A stretch of DNA of 29,451 nucleotides from JADFOB01 sp964651325. Lineage in GTDB: Bacteria > Planctomycetota > Phycisphaerae > UBA1845. Location: positions 1 to 29,451 of the forward strand of contig CAZYXP010000017.1 in assembly GCA_964651325.1 (NCBI GenBank), read 5' to 3'. How positions within the stretch are numbered: position 1 is the first letter of the stretch; every line of letters begins with the position of its first letter. The translations under genes were made by a program, and so were the position numbers. Below are positions 8,342 through 15,873 of the stretch, in pieces. A model generated the notes under the pieces. That model was given only the letters and a program-made list of their open reading frames with translations. It was not told the DNA's origin and searched no databases.

Positions 8342-8602
8342 CTACCGGATCATCGCGGCCACAAAGGCGATAAGAATCAACACCGCGGCCACCATCCAGA
8401 CGGCATCTCGCCAACGCTGTCGCGGATAGACTGGGATGATCCAGTCGCCGCACTCGGGACACTGCTGGGCATCTTCATGGACCGATTGGCCGCATGCCGG
8501 ACAGACAAGACATTCACTCGAAGTGTCTGAGTCGTCCTCAAAGTCCTCGTCCGACTCAAAGCCGCCCCATTCGGATTCGTCGTAGTCGTCTTGATTCGGC
8601 AA
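8342..8602 (-). CDS. Small acidic zinc-ribbon protein with C-terminal membrane anchor
   Basis: This is a short protein (86 residues from the chosen start) of unknown function. An acidic N-terminal segment (QDDYDESEWGG, then Asp/Glu/Ser-rich) leads into a zinc ribbon with two CxxC knuckles: CPAC in VCPACGQSVHED, and CPEC in QQCPECGDW. A basic linker (YPRQRWRD) and one hydrophobic helix of about 20 residues end the protein, a tail-anchored layout with the ribbon probably cytoplasmic. The TTG at 8600-8602 is preferred because AGGAG lies six bases upstream. A longer TTG start at 8632 has no ribosome site and abuts a repeat. Similar small zinc-ribbon proteins are common in planctomycetes, but none gives a defined role. 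Confidence 0.7.
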   Translation of the reverse strand: MPNQDDYDESEWGGFESDEDFEDDSDTSSECLVCPACGQSVHEDAQQCPECGDWIIPVYPRQRWRDAVWMVAAVLILIAFVAAMIR

Positions 8603-8632
8603 TGAGAACTCCTGGTCTACCGTTTTCCCCAA

Positions 8633-8723
8633 GCTGCGGGCATCAGCCCGCGCGGTAATCCGCCCGACAGTTCACCGGGCATCGCGATCCGCTCCACGCT
8701 CTGCGTCCTCTGTGGCTCAAGAT
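8633..8723. repeat. Two dispersed repeat elements in the gap upstream of the zinc-ribbon gene
   Basis: Bases 8633-8656 belong to a GC-rich hairpin family: GCGGGC and GCCCGC arms around ATCA, then GCGG. Related copies are at 9617-9642, 22349-22375 and 22406-22434. Bases 8708-8723 (CTCTGTGGCTCAAGAT) are an exact inverted copy of 707-722. Confidence 0.65.
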
Positions 8724-8725
8724 TT

Positions 8726-9307
8726 CTAGGCCTCCGGAGTTGGCGAAGACTTGATGATCTCAAGCATCTCCTTGAACAGCTTCGTATCGCAGCGTCCGCA
8801 AAGTTCAAACAGGACGCTTTCCACCGTAGTTATCTGAGCCCCCGCCTGCCGCATGCGTTCAACGCCCATTTCACCATCCAACCGGCCTCGCGAACCGATG
8901 GCATCGGCACAGACGAACACGTCGTAATCCATGGTTTTCAAATCCAGGACGGTTTGAAGCACGCAAATGTGGGCTTCGATTCCCGAAACGATTACCTGAG
9001 GCCTGTCGATCTCCCGCATCAATCTGCGTAACGGCTCGTAGCCGCACGCGCTGAACGTCGGCTTTTCGAGGACCGTTGTCCCGAGTCCGTCGAGTTGATC
9101 GCGAACCGCCGGATTCGTTGGGCCCAGGCCTTTGACGTATTGCTCCGTGGCGAGAACCGGAAGCCCGAACACCTTCCCCCCCCTCAGCAGTTTGGTGGCT
9201 GCTTCCAGCACGCGCACCCGCGCGGGAATCAGCGGCAACAGCTTCTCTTGCAGATCGATGATCAAGACAAGAGCGAGATCAACGTCAAGTTTGTCGGCAC
9301 GGTACAT
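8726..9307 (-). CDS. Isochorismatase-like cysteine hydrolase
   Basis: The product is a cytoplasmic alpha/beta hydrolase of the isochorismatase superfamily, nearest in layout to the ISOC2/YcaC-like branch. The catalytic triad is visible: Asp18 in LIIDLQEKLLP, Lys82 in LEKPTFSACG and Cys115 in GIEAHICVLQTVLDL. The GIEAHICV block also holds the expected cis-peptide region. At 193 residues the length is normal. ATG 9305-9307 is chosen because GAGG lies six bases upstream and the fold begins there. The frame stays open further upstream but encodes nothing family-like. Substrate cannot be predicted: members cleave isochorismate, nicotinamide or other amides, and the ISOC2 branch is largely uncharacterised. 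It stands alone. Confidence 0.9.
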   Translation of the reverse strand: MYRADKLDVDLALVLIIDLQEKLLPLIPARVRVLEAATKLLRGGKVFGLPVLATEQYVKGLGPTNPAVRDQLDGLGTTVLEKPTFSACGYEPLRRLMREIDRPQVIVSGIEAHICVLQTVLDLKTMDYDVFVCADAIGSRGRLDGEMGVERMRQAGAQITTVESVLFELCGRCDTKLFKEMLEIIKSSPTPEA

Positions 9308-9742
9308 GAACGGCCTCGCGATGGTCCATCCTCGAAGTTGGGATGGTGGATGTTCAATCAATCTCGCGTGACCACGCCGGCCGTCGTCCGCGACTTCGCG
9401 CGGGTCCACTTTCAAGCTGCGGTCAGGCCTGCAATCCCACGCGACGGTATCGTATGTCAGCTGGATCCGACTGCAAATTCCAAACCCACCGACCAGAATT
9501 CCACCATGAGCGACGTTGCCGCAGCTAAAATGCTGCCGGGCGCATAGGACCCGCCCTTTGCCGGTTTTACTTTCTGTGTAGCGGTCCCGAAAGTCCTTCG
9601 ATTCAGCAATGATTCTGAGCCGCAAGCTTCAGCCCGCGCGGCCTCCCGGCGATCGCCAATCAACCGCCCCAAGAAGGAAGAATGCACCGCCCTTTGAGTG
9701 GATGCCACAATCCCCGGTGCGACCGCTGGGCCGGCGTATTCA
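9308..9742. other. 435-bp gene-free stretch with one GC-rich dispersed repeat
   Basis: This lies between the isochorismatase-like start and the pilT stop. A repeat copy at 9617-9642 (GAGCCGCAAGC, TTC, AGCCCGCGCGGCC) matches the inverted copy at 22406-22434. Open frames crossing the stretch look non-coding. A short inverted pair, CCATCC and GGATGG, lies near 9330-9350, close to the isochorismatase start. Confidence 0.5.
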
Positions 9743-10870
9743 TCAGAATGAGCCGATCTGTGATGGATCCTTGGCGAAGCGCCTCGCGGTTTCCAGCGTG
9801 ATTTTCTGTTGCATGCAGAGCTGCGATAGGTCTTCATCAAGGGTCACCATGCCGTCACGCTTGCCCGTTTGAATGGCGGATTCGAGCGATTCAATCTTGC
9901 CCTGGCGTATGGCCGTGCGCACGGGCGAATTGGCATGCATGATTTCCGTTGCCAGCGCGCGCTTGCCGTCGGCATTCGTAGATGGAATCAAATGCTGGTT
10001 GACGATGCTGCGCAGGCTGAGCGATAGTTGCGTGCGCACGTCGCTCTGGGCTTCGTAGGGGAACAGATCGACAAAGCGCGTCACTGCGCCTTTGGCATCC
10101 TGCGTGTGCATGGTGGAAAAGATCAAATGCCCGGTTTCCGCGGCGCTGAGCGCCATTTGGGCCGTTTCGCGGTCGCGGATTTCGCCGACAAGGATGACGT
10201 CGGGGTCTTGCCGCAGCCCGAATTTGAGCCCGTTGAAGAAGGAATCCACGTCCCGGCCGACCTCTCGTTGCGTGATCACGCTTGAACTGATCGGCTGGTG
10301 GACGTATTCGATCGGCTCTTCCACGGTGATGATGCGGTAGCCTCCGCGCGCGTTCAGCAGATGAATCAGCCCGGCCAGCGTAGTCGTCTTGCCCGAGCCG
10401 GTCACGCCCGTGATGATCACCAGCCCGTTGTTGTGTCCGATAAGCGTTTCGGCGAGTTGCTCGCGAATGCCCATCCATGCCAAGGTGGGAATCTCCTGCG
10501 GCACGCGCCGCAGACATGCGCACCAATTCGCCTCCGCAATGAAAATGTTGGCGCGGAAGCGGCAGGGTTTGCCTTGAAACTCGGTTTCCAGCGAACAATC
10601 GATATCCTTGGCATCATCAAGGCGTCGGTGAAGCCGCGGCGGAAGCATACGCTCGATCAACCCGCGCACCGCTTGCGGCGTCATGGCCTCGCCGCCGACG
10701 GACACAAGCCGACCATGGACGCGATACGTCAGTGGATAACCCGGGGTCAAATGGATATCGGACGCGTCTTTCTCGGCCGACTCGCGCAGCATGACTGCCA
10801 GCGGCCCATCGATTTGCCCGTAGGTGTGCCCGCCATCCCGTCCGCCCGCTTCAATGTTGGATTCATTCAT
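9743..10870 (-). CDS. pilT: PilT-type twitching motility ATPase
   Basis: The product is a hexameric cytoplasmic secretion ATPase that powers type IV pilus retraction. The 375-residue protein has the PilT-N PAS-like region (about 20-110, including KDASDIHLTPGYP). The ATPase core follows: Walker A GVTGSGKTTT (155-164), Asp box TVEEPIEYV (182-190), Walker B DVILVGEIRD (224-233) and His box TGHLIFSTMHT (246-256). The C-terminal SPVRTAIRQGK and MVTLDEDL blocks match PilT's AIRNLIRE-type region and fit retraction better than PilB assembly ATPases. ATG 10868-10870 is chosen: it starts the fold, and a perfect TATAAT ends seven bases upstream, implying a leaderless message. No other pilus gene is nearby. 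PilU or another retraction paralogue is possible. Confidence 0.92.
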   Translation of the reverse strand: MNESNIEAGGRDGGHTYGQIDGPLAVMLRESAEKDASDIHLTPGYPLTYRVHGRLVSVGGEAMTPQAVRGLIERMLPPRLHRRLDDAKDIDCSLETEFQGKPCRFRANIFIAEANWCACLRRVPQEIPTLAWMGIREQLAETLIGHNNGLVIITGVTGSGKTTTLAGLIHLLNARGGYRIITVEEPIEYVHQPISSSVITQREVGRDVDSFFNGLKFGLRQDPDVILVGEIRDRETAQMALSAAETGHLIFSTMHTQDAKGAVTRFVDLFPYEAQSDVRTQLSLSLRSIVNQHLIPSTNADGKRALATEIMHANSPVRTAIRQGKIESLESAIQTGKRDGMVTLDEDLSQLCMQQKITLETARRFAKDPSQIGSF

Positions 10871-10877
10871 CGTTAGT

Positions 10878-10883
10878 ATTATA
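10878..10883 (-). promoter_or_regulatory. Perfect TATAAT -10 box directly before pilT
   Basis: Reading the minus strand, TATAAT is followed by ACTAACG and then the pilT ATG. Transcription would normally start about seven bases after the box, at or next to the A of the start codon. No Shine-Dalgarno lies in between, so initiation is probably leaderless. No clear -35 hexamer is seen at 16-18 bp. Confidence 0.55.
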
Positions 10884-10937
10884 CCGGAACATGTACGATT
10901 GGTCGCGAAACTCACCACAAATCGTGACCGCCAAACG

Positions 10938-11009
10938 GAACCGCGCCCGTAAGGAAGCGGCTCGCCAGCGAGGTTAGTGCGCCCCGCCGCTTCCTTACGG
11001 GCGCGGTTC
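10938..11009. repeat. 24-bp perfect inverted repeat (GAACCGCGCCCG-type)
   Basis: The arms 10938-10961 and 10986-11009 are exact reverse complements and enclose a 24-base spacer. The left arm begins GAACCGCGCCCGTAAGG. A small inner hairpin (CTCGC, CA, GCGAG) lies at 10961-10972. The element sits between the divergence-free ends of pilT (upstream side) and the helicase stop. The motif resembles the CTTCCTTACGGGCGCGG-type dispersed element that I recall from planctomycete and acidobacterial genomes. Confidence 0.9.
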
Positions 11010-11039
11010 GGATATGCCTGCCCAGTCTGAATCTCCGCT

Positions 11040-13151
11040 CTAGCTCCGAAACAGCTTCCCGAGGTAATCGTTGACGCTTGCCACGTCGATGGCTTCAGCC
11101 GATTCGCCAGATTCTGCATCGCTGGGCCGAATCGTATGACGCTGCTCAAAAAGCGGCCGCACGCGATGGTCCACGAACCGCGTAAGCTGGGCATACGTGT
11201 GTGCGTCGCCGCGGCGAAATTTCGTATGGTAGTAACGCAAGGGGAAATAGACGTAGAGCCAGTCTTTGGCGCGCGTCATGGCCACGTAGAACAGGCGGCG
11301 CTCTTCGTCCACGCCCGCCTGATCGGTCACCGCCATATCGGAAGGGATCATCCCATCGGCCGCGTGAATGATGTGGACGCTATCCCATTCGCAACCCTTG
11401 GCGGAGTGGATCGTGCTGAGAATCAGGTAATCCTCATCGAGATGGGGCGCCTTGGCGAGATCCGCGGTTGAGCTCGGGGGATCGAGCGTCAGATCGGTGA
11501 TGAACCGTTGGCGACTGCGATACCCGGCCGCGATTTGCTCCAACTGCTCCAAGTCGCGGAGGCGAACTTTGGGGTTCTCATACACGCGATCGAAAATCGG
11601 TTCAAAGTAGCGCCGGGCCAGTTCGATTTGGGTCGCCAGCGCCGGTGGCTTTCGCGGGCCATCGGCCTCGACCGACCCTTCGGCCCCCAAGCCAGTGCAT
11701 GATCGAAAAAGATCGCGCAAGGTCGAGTAGTGCTCACGGGCCGGGCCGGGAGGTGGCGGCGCATGGAACATGAATTCCATCAGCGGCGCCGCCGGCGAGG
11801 CTACGCCGGAGGCAGCCGGGTCAGTCCGATCCTGCGATGGTGGCGCAAGCAGTTGATCCATCAAGCGCCGGGCCGTCTTCGGGCCGACGCCGTCGAGCAA
11901 TTGGAGCACGCGAAACCAGCTCAACTGATCGAATGGGTTTTCAAGGATGCGCAGCACGGCGATGGTATCTTTGATGTGGGCGGCCTCGATGTAGCGCAGC
12001 CCCCCATACTTGTGGAACGGAATGTTGCGCCGCGACAGCTCAATCTCAAGCTTGGCGCTGTGGCTTGCCGCTCGAAAGAGGACTGCCTGACGTTTCAACG
12101 CGATGCCCTGCTCGAGGTGATCGAGAATCTGCGTACACACGGCCTCGGTCTGCTCGTCCTCATCCTGGCACGTCAGCAGAATCGGTTTCTGCTCGGAGCC
12201 TCGATCGGAGCGAAGGTTCTTGGTGTATCGCTGCGAGGCTTGCTCCATGACGGCGTTGGACGCGTCAAGAATGGGCTGGGTTGAGCGATAGTTCTTTTCG
12301 AGGGTTATCACGCGCGTGTTCTCGAACTGTTTTGGAAAATCAAGGATGTTGCGCACGGTGGCGGCGCGAAAAGAATAGATGGACTGGGCATCGTCACCAA
12401 CGACCATGACGTTGTCCGACCCTTGGCGCATCGAGCGAACGATTTCGCCTTGCATGTTGTTCGTGTCTTGATATTCGTCCACGAGCAAATGATCAAAACG
12501 ATCGGCCACCGCCTGTCCGACGCGCGGCGTGCCAAGCAAGGCCCGCCAATAGAGCAAGAGATCGTCGTAGTCGAGCACATGCTGTTGTGTTTTGCGCTGC
12601 CCGTATGCCTCGAAGATCGCCGCTATGGCCTCCGATTCGCCGGCGCACCACGGAAAGTGACGTGCCAACACCTCGCTCAGCGGAGCTTGCGCGCTGACCG
12701 TATGGGAATAGATCTTGACTAGCGTCGTCTTGTTGGGGAATCGCTTCTTGGATTTCGAATATCCAAGATCGCTGCGGATCAGGTTCATTGAGTCCGCCGC
12801 GTCGCCCTGATCCATCACCGTGAAATCGCCCGCCAGCGATAGCGCCGGTCCGTATATCCGAAGCAAGCGATTCGCGATGGAGTGGAACGTTCCACTCCAA
12901 ACAGCAGACGCCGAGGCCGAGTCGAGCAACTGACGCACACGCTGAATCATCTGACCAGCCGCCCGGCGCGTAAACGTGAGCAGCAGAATGCGCTCCGGCG
13001 AGGCGCCTTGCTCGATGAGATGAACCACCCGAGTTGCGAGCGTCTTCGTCTTGCCCGTGCCCGCCCCCGCAATAACAAGGAGCGGGCCAGAGGTGTGCGT
13101 CACGGCCTCCCGCTGCGCGGCATTGAGTTGATCGAGCCACCCATTAGCCAT
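11040..13151 (-). CDS. uvrD: UvrD/Rep/PcrA-family superfamily 1 DNA helicase
   Basis: The product is an ATP-dependent 3'-5' DNA helicase for repair or replication restart. All SF1A motifs are in order in its 703 residues. They are Q-motif LNAAQREAV (9-17), Walker A GAGTGKT (29-35), Ia LTFTRRAAGQM, and II LLVDEYQDTN. The later motifs are III VVGDDAQSIYSFRAA, IV LEKNYRST, V ILSTIHSAKGCEWDSVHI and VI RRLFYVAMTRAKDWLYVY. Length fits UvrD/PcrA. The C-terminal about 60 residues, including SDAESGESAEAIDV, show no obvious PcrA-like Tudor domain. The symbol is a family assignment, since Rep and PcrA cannot be separated here. ATG 13149-13151 begins the Q-motif region naturally, but its ribosome site is weak (GAGGG about 14 bases away). 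Confidence 0.9.
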   Translation of the reverse strand: MANGWLDQLNAAQREAVTHTSGPLLVIAGAGTGKTKTLATRVVHLIEQGASPERILLLTFTRRAAGQMIQRVRQLLDSASASAVWSGTFHSIANRLLRIYGPALSLAGDFTVMDQGDAADSMNLIRSDLGYSKSKKRFPNKTTLVKIYSHTVSAQAPLSEVLARHFPWCAGESEAIAAIFEAYGQRKTQQHVLDYDDLLLYWRALLGTPRVGQAVADRFDHLLVDEYQDTNNMQGEIVRSMRQGSDNVMVVGDDAQSIYSFRAATVRNILDFPKQFENTRVITLEKNYRSTQPILDASNAVMEQASQRYTKNLRSDRGSEQKPILLTCQDEDEQTEAVCTQILDHLEQGIALKRQAVLFRAASHSAKLEIELSRRNIPFHKYGGLRYIEAAHIKDTIAVLRILENPFDQLSWFRVLQLLDGVGPKTARRLMDQLLAPPSQDRTDPAASGVASPAAPLMEFMFHAPPPPGPAREHYSTLRDLFRSCTGLGAEGSVEADGPRKPPALATQIELARRYFEPIFDRVYENPKVRLRDLEQLEQIAAGYRSRQRFITDLTLDPPSSTADLAKAPHLDEDYLILSTIHSAKGCEWDSVHIIHAADGMIPSDMAVTDQAGVDEERRLFYVAMTRAKDWLYVYFPLRYYHTKFRRGDAHTYAQLTRFVDHRVRPLFEQRHTIRPSDAESGESAEAIDVASVNDYLGKLFRS

Positions 13152-13320
13152 AAAGGTACCGATAACCCTCCCCGGAGCTAGCGTTCAGGGCACCCGTGCA
13201 CGAGACCCACCTACCAGGAAAACCCCCAGACTACCCTATACCGGTTCATTCGGGAACGGGCACGCCCCTTGTCCGTGTCCGTGGGTTCGCAACACGTTCG
13301 GCCGGATGCGTACGCCAAGT

Positions 13321-13353
13321 CAGAGCCGCTGGCGCCAGCCTGCGGACCATCCG
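13321..13353. repeat. Dispersed repeat with GCTGGCGCCAGC palindrome
   Basis: This segment matches 718-749 over nearly its whole length. Both share CAGAGCCG, GGCGCCAGCC and CGGA, followed by ATCCG after one or two C residues. The centre is a perfect 12-bp palindrome in this copy and slightly decayed in the other. Confidence 0.6.
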
Positions 13354-13644
13354 CGGCAGGAAGTCACATCGCTAGCGCCCGGTGCTCTGAAAGTTGCCGT
13401 GCGCTTGGTCATATGCCCCAGTCACCTGCTCGCCGAGATGGGCCGAGATGGACCGAGTAGAAATCCCTACCGCGATGGCTGAGTTTTTACGACTTCTTAC
13501 CTGCTTTGGCGGGTGCAAGCAGATAAGCTAATAGAGGCATGATATCTTGCGGATTTCGAGGTCGTTGTGGTCTAGTCCAGTTTGCAACGGTCCGATAGAG
13601 TTGTCGCCCAAGGAAGCGGAGGGCGTCCACGCCACACCGGATCC

Positions 13645-13689
13645 TAGCAAGTTGGGTCATTGCAAGTTGCGTCAGAGCAAGTGTGGTCA
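13645..13689. repeat. 15-bp tandem repeat, three imperfect copies
   Basis: Copies are TAGCAAGTTGGGTCA (13645-13659), TTGCAAGTTGCGTCA (13660-13674) and GAGCAAGTGTGGTCA (13675-13689). They end about 33 bases before the LolA-like ATG, just upstream of its AGGAGAG ribosome site, and probably lie in its 5' leader. Confidence 0.8.
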
Positions 13690-13722
13690 TGGCAGTTTAC
13701 GAAGGAAGTAGGAGAGATTCGA

Positions 13723-14556
13723 ATGAGACAGTTCCCCGGCTTGGTTCTACGCGGGCTCATGGTCACCGCGACATGGGTACCCGCAATGTTTGTAGCGCCG
13801 GCCTTGGCTCAGGTCGAATCGCACGCCCCGAAACCTTCGCAAAAAGCGCCCAAGGAAAAATCGCCCACCCACGATGCCGCCGTCGCCATTTTGGTCAAGG
13901 CAGATGCTGCCATCAAGCAAGTCCAAGGCGTTCGCTACCACGGAGTTGTGACGGCCGGCGGCGTTCGCGCGGAGCATTTCCCCAAAATTGAGGGGACGGC
14001 CGCGTTTTATGGCGATTGGAGCAAAGGGTTCAAGCACTTCTTTTTTGACGTCACGATCCAGCCGACCGACGGAGGATCGAGCCGCCGGCTTACGACGGGC
14101 GGCAATGGTGAATTGTACTTCCTGATCGATTGGGAGAACAAGATTGCCTATGAAGACATGGATGATCATGTGATCGGCGCGGATGGTCGCCGCGCGCGGG
14201 CCATCACCATGATCGAATACATTCACGCGACGCCGTTTACCCAGGAAATCGAAGGAGAGCGCGTGGAGTTGCGGGATTCCGTTCTCGTGGGGAAAATCGA
14301 ATGCCACGTCATTCATGTGGTCTACGGGATCAATGGCCAGGAAGCGACTTGGTACTTCGCCAAGAAGGACCTTCTACCCAGACGCGTTCGGCGTTCTTTT
14401 CCCGCCGGACGGGAGGGGCGAGCGTATCGCGACTACGTGATCTCGAATTTGGAGGTAGACCCCACATTTGACGAGCGGCTGTTCAAGCTCGTCGTGCCCA
14501 AAGGGTTCACCAAGAAGGATGACTTCGCCCCTGGGCACATCCCTATGCCTTGGTAA
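13723..14556 (+). CDS. Secreted LolA-fold-like protein
   Basis: The product is an exported protein of 277 residues. A signal peptide covers about residues 1-29 (MRQFPG, a hydrophobic core, ALAQ). A short Lys/Pro-rich linker is followed by a domain resembling the LolA/DUF2092 half-barrel. A beginning like AAVAILVKADAAIKQVQGV, a middle of beta strands (GNGELYFLIDWENKIAYED), WYFAKKDLLPRRVRR and the end DERLFKLVVPKGF are typical of planctomycete lipoprotein-carrier-like proteins. Such proteins are often fused to a redoxin domain, which is absent here. ATG 13723 is chosen for its AGGAGAG site six bases upstream and because the signal peptide starts there; an open frame further upstream runs through tandem repeats. 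It probably binds lipid or lipoprotein in the periplasm, by fold inference only. It converges with the HDOD gene. Confidence 0.65.
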   Translation: MRQFPGLVLRGLMVTATWVPAMFVAPALAQVESHAPKPSQKAPKEKSPTHDAAVAILVKADAAIKQVQGVRYHGVVTAGGVRAEHFPKIEGTAAFYGDWSKGFKHFFFDVTIQPTDGGSSRRLTTGGNGELYFLIDWENKIAYEDMDDHVIGADGRRARAITMIEYIHATPFTQEIEGERVELRDSVLVGKIECHVIHVVYGINGQEATWYFAKKDLLPRRVRRSFPAGREGRAYRDYVISNLEVDPTFDERLFKLVVPKGFTKKDDFAPGHIPMPW

Positions 14557-14612
14557 CCGCGCTGTGAACGCGTCGCCAATTCGGCGTAACGCCCTTATTT
14601 GTGGCACTCGCG

Positions 14613-15680
14613 TCAGACCGATTCGACCAACTCGCACAGACCGTCAGGAAGCGTATCCAGGTACGCCTCAAAATCCGGACGATCGCGCAAACCCAAGTCG
14701 CGCACGGCGCGAGAATTCACAATATCCAAGTTCGCCTCGGGGCCATAGCCGACCATGGCGTTGATCATATCCGTCAACTGAAGCTGGATTCTCTCGGTGC
14801 GAAGAGAATGATCCTCCGGCGGATAGTCATGATGATCTACGATGATCTCTTTGAGGCTGCCCGGCAGGCTCCACGCGGTGGCGATCAGCTCCCCGAATTC
14901 CTGCTGAAACGCGTAGCAAAAATACTCAAAAGTCCCCATGTCGATTTCGAGATGGCCGGCCGCGTGGGCGTCTTGCGCAGCGCGTAGCACGATCACATTT
15001 CCGACATCATGCAGAAGTCCGATCAGAAACGCGTCATCCATGTCGGTTCGGGTAAACCGGGAAAGCCCACGCATGATGTAGGCGCTGGCCAACGACCGTT
15101 TCCAGATCACCTCCGCGACGGGACGAAGCCCGCTTCGACCGCTGAACGTTGTCTTTCTTAGTGCCTGGTGCATCATCAGCGTTTTGAGTGCCTTCGTGCC
15201 TAGGCGCGTGATGGCCATTTTCAGCGACGTGATTTCGGCCGTTCCGCGATAGAGCGGTGAATTGACCATGCGCAACACCGCGGCCGCATTGGCTTGATCC
15301 TCGCCGATGATCCCCGCCACCTTGGCAAACTCACATTTCGGGTTGCGAAGATTCTGCAAGACTCGCTCTAGCGTGCCCGGCATGGGGGGCAGGGAGAGGT
15401 TATGCCCGTCGAAATTGGAGATTAGCAGGTTCTCGAATGCCCGAGCCTCGTGCGTGAGTTCCGGTTGGACGATCTGCTGGAATTCCGTGGCCGCTCCTGG
15501 TTGCGATGTCCACCACCGCCGGTCTTCCGACGTCGAGTCGATGTCATTGGCTTCGTCCGTCACCTCCGCTGCGTCAACCGCCGTTGCCACACCGCCCGCG
15601 TACGCATTGTTTTCATCGTGGGCCGACGAGGCGCCGCTGTCGCCCGTCAACGCACCCATGATCTTATGCCACCATCCCAC
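14613..15680 (-). CDS. HDOD-domain signalling protein
   Basis: This is a cytoplasmic regulator with an HDOD domain, an HD-like helical domain found in bacterial signalling proteins. The first 85 or so residues are low-complexity, Ala/Asp/Glu-rich and probably disordered. The domain follows, from NLSLPPMPGTLERVLQNLRN through IIGEDQANAAAVLRMVNSP and ITSLKMAITRLGTKALKTLM to FLIGLLHDVGNVIVL and VDHHDYP. These are the standard HDOD blocks. The GTG at 15678-15680 is preferred for GGGAGA seven bases upstream. A TTG at 15719 and an ATG at 15659 are alternatives. No receiver, GGDEF or kinase domain is attached, so its partner is unknown. No true HD phosphodiesterase pattern is complete. It stands alone between convergent and unrelated genes. 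Confidence 0.85.
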   Translation of the reverse strand: MGWWHKIMGALTGDSGASSAHDENNAYAGGVATAVDAAEVTDEANDIDSTSEDRRWWTSQPGAATEFQQIVQPELTHEARAFENLLISNFDGHNLSLPPMPGTLERVLQNLRNPKCEFAKVAGIIGEDQANAAAVLRMVNSPLYRGTAEITSLKMAITRLGTKALKTLMMHQALRKTTFSGRSGLRPVAEVIWKRSLASAYIMRGLSRFTRTDMDDAFLIGLLHDVGNVIVLRAAQDAHAAGHLEIDMGTFEYFCYAFQQEFGELIATAWSLPGSLKEIIVDHHDYPPEDHSLRTERIQLQLTDMINAMVGYGPEANLDIVNSRAVRDLGLRDRPDFEAYLDTLPDGLCELVESV

Positions 15681-15873
15681 AGATAGTTCTCCCGCTGGGT
15701 CCCGGTCAACAACCGCCAACCGCCTCCAGGCCTGCGCTGCACGCCTTCTTGATGCTATAGCGTACTATCGGTGGACCGGCGAGGCAGGTTTCATGCAGGT
15801 TTCTTAAAGCAGAATTTGACTCGCGACCGACGAGGCTGACACCACAATATCCGTAGGGGCTTGACAGCTTTGA

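Larger units (their letters stand above)
13152..13722. other. 571-bp gene-free stretch between divergent genes
   Basis: This stretch holds the promoters of the helicase gene and the LolA-like gene, though no clean -35/-10 pair is visible. It contains the dispersed repeat copy at 13321-13353 (with the 12-bp palindrome GCTGGCGCCAGC at 13328-13339) and a 15-bp tandem repeat at 13645-13689. A minus-strand frame at 13487-13690 ends in a cytochrome-c-like tail (QDIMPLLAYLLAP). It is not called as a gene. Confidence 0.5.

Noticed and set aside
9308..9625. In-frame N-terminal extension of the isochorismatase-like protein
   Set aside because: The catalytic fold begins at ATG 9307 with a good ribosome site; the extension is not family-like and crosses a dispersed repeat.
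10871..11194. In-frame N-terminal extension of PilT
   Set aside because: It would run through the 24-bp inverted repeat and into the helicase gene; the TATAAT box and natural PilT N-terminus favour ATG 10870.
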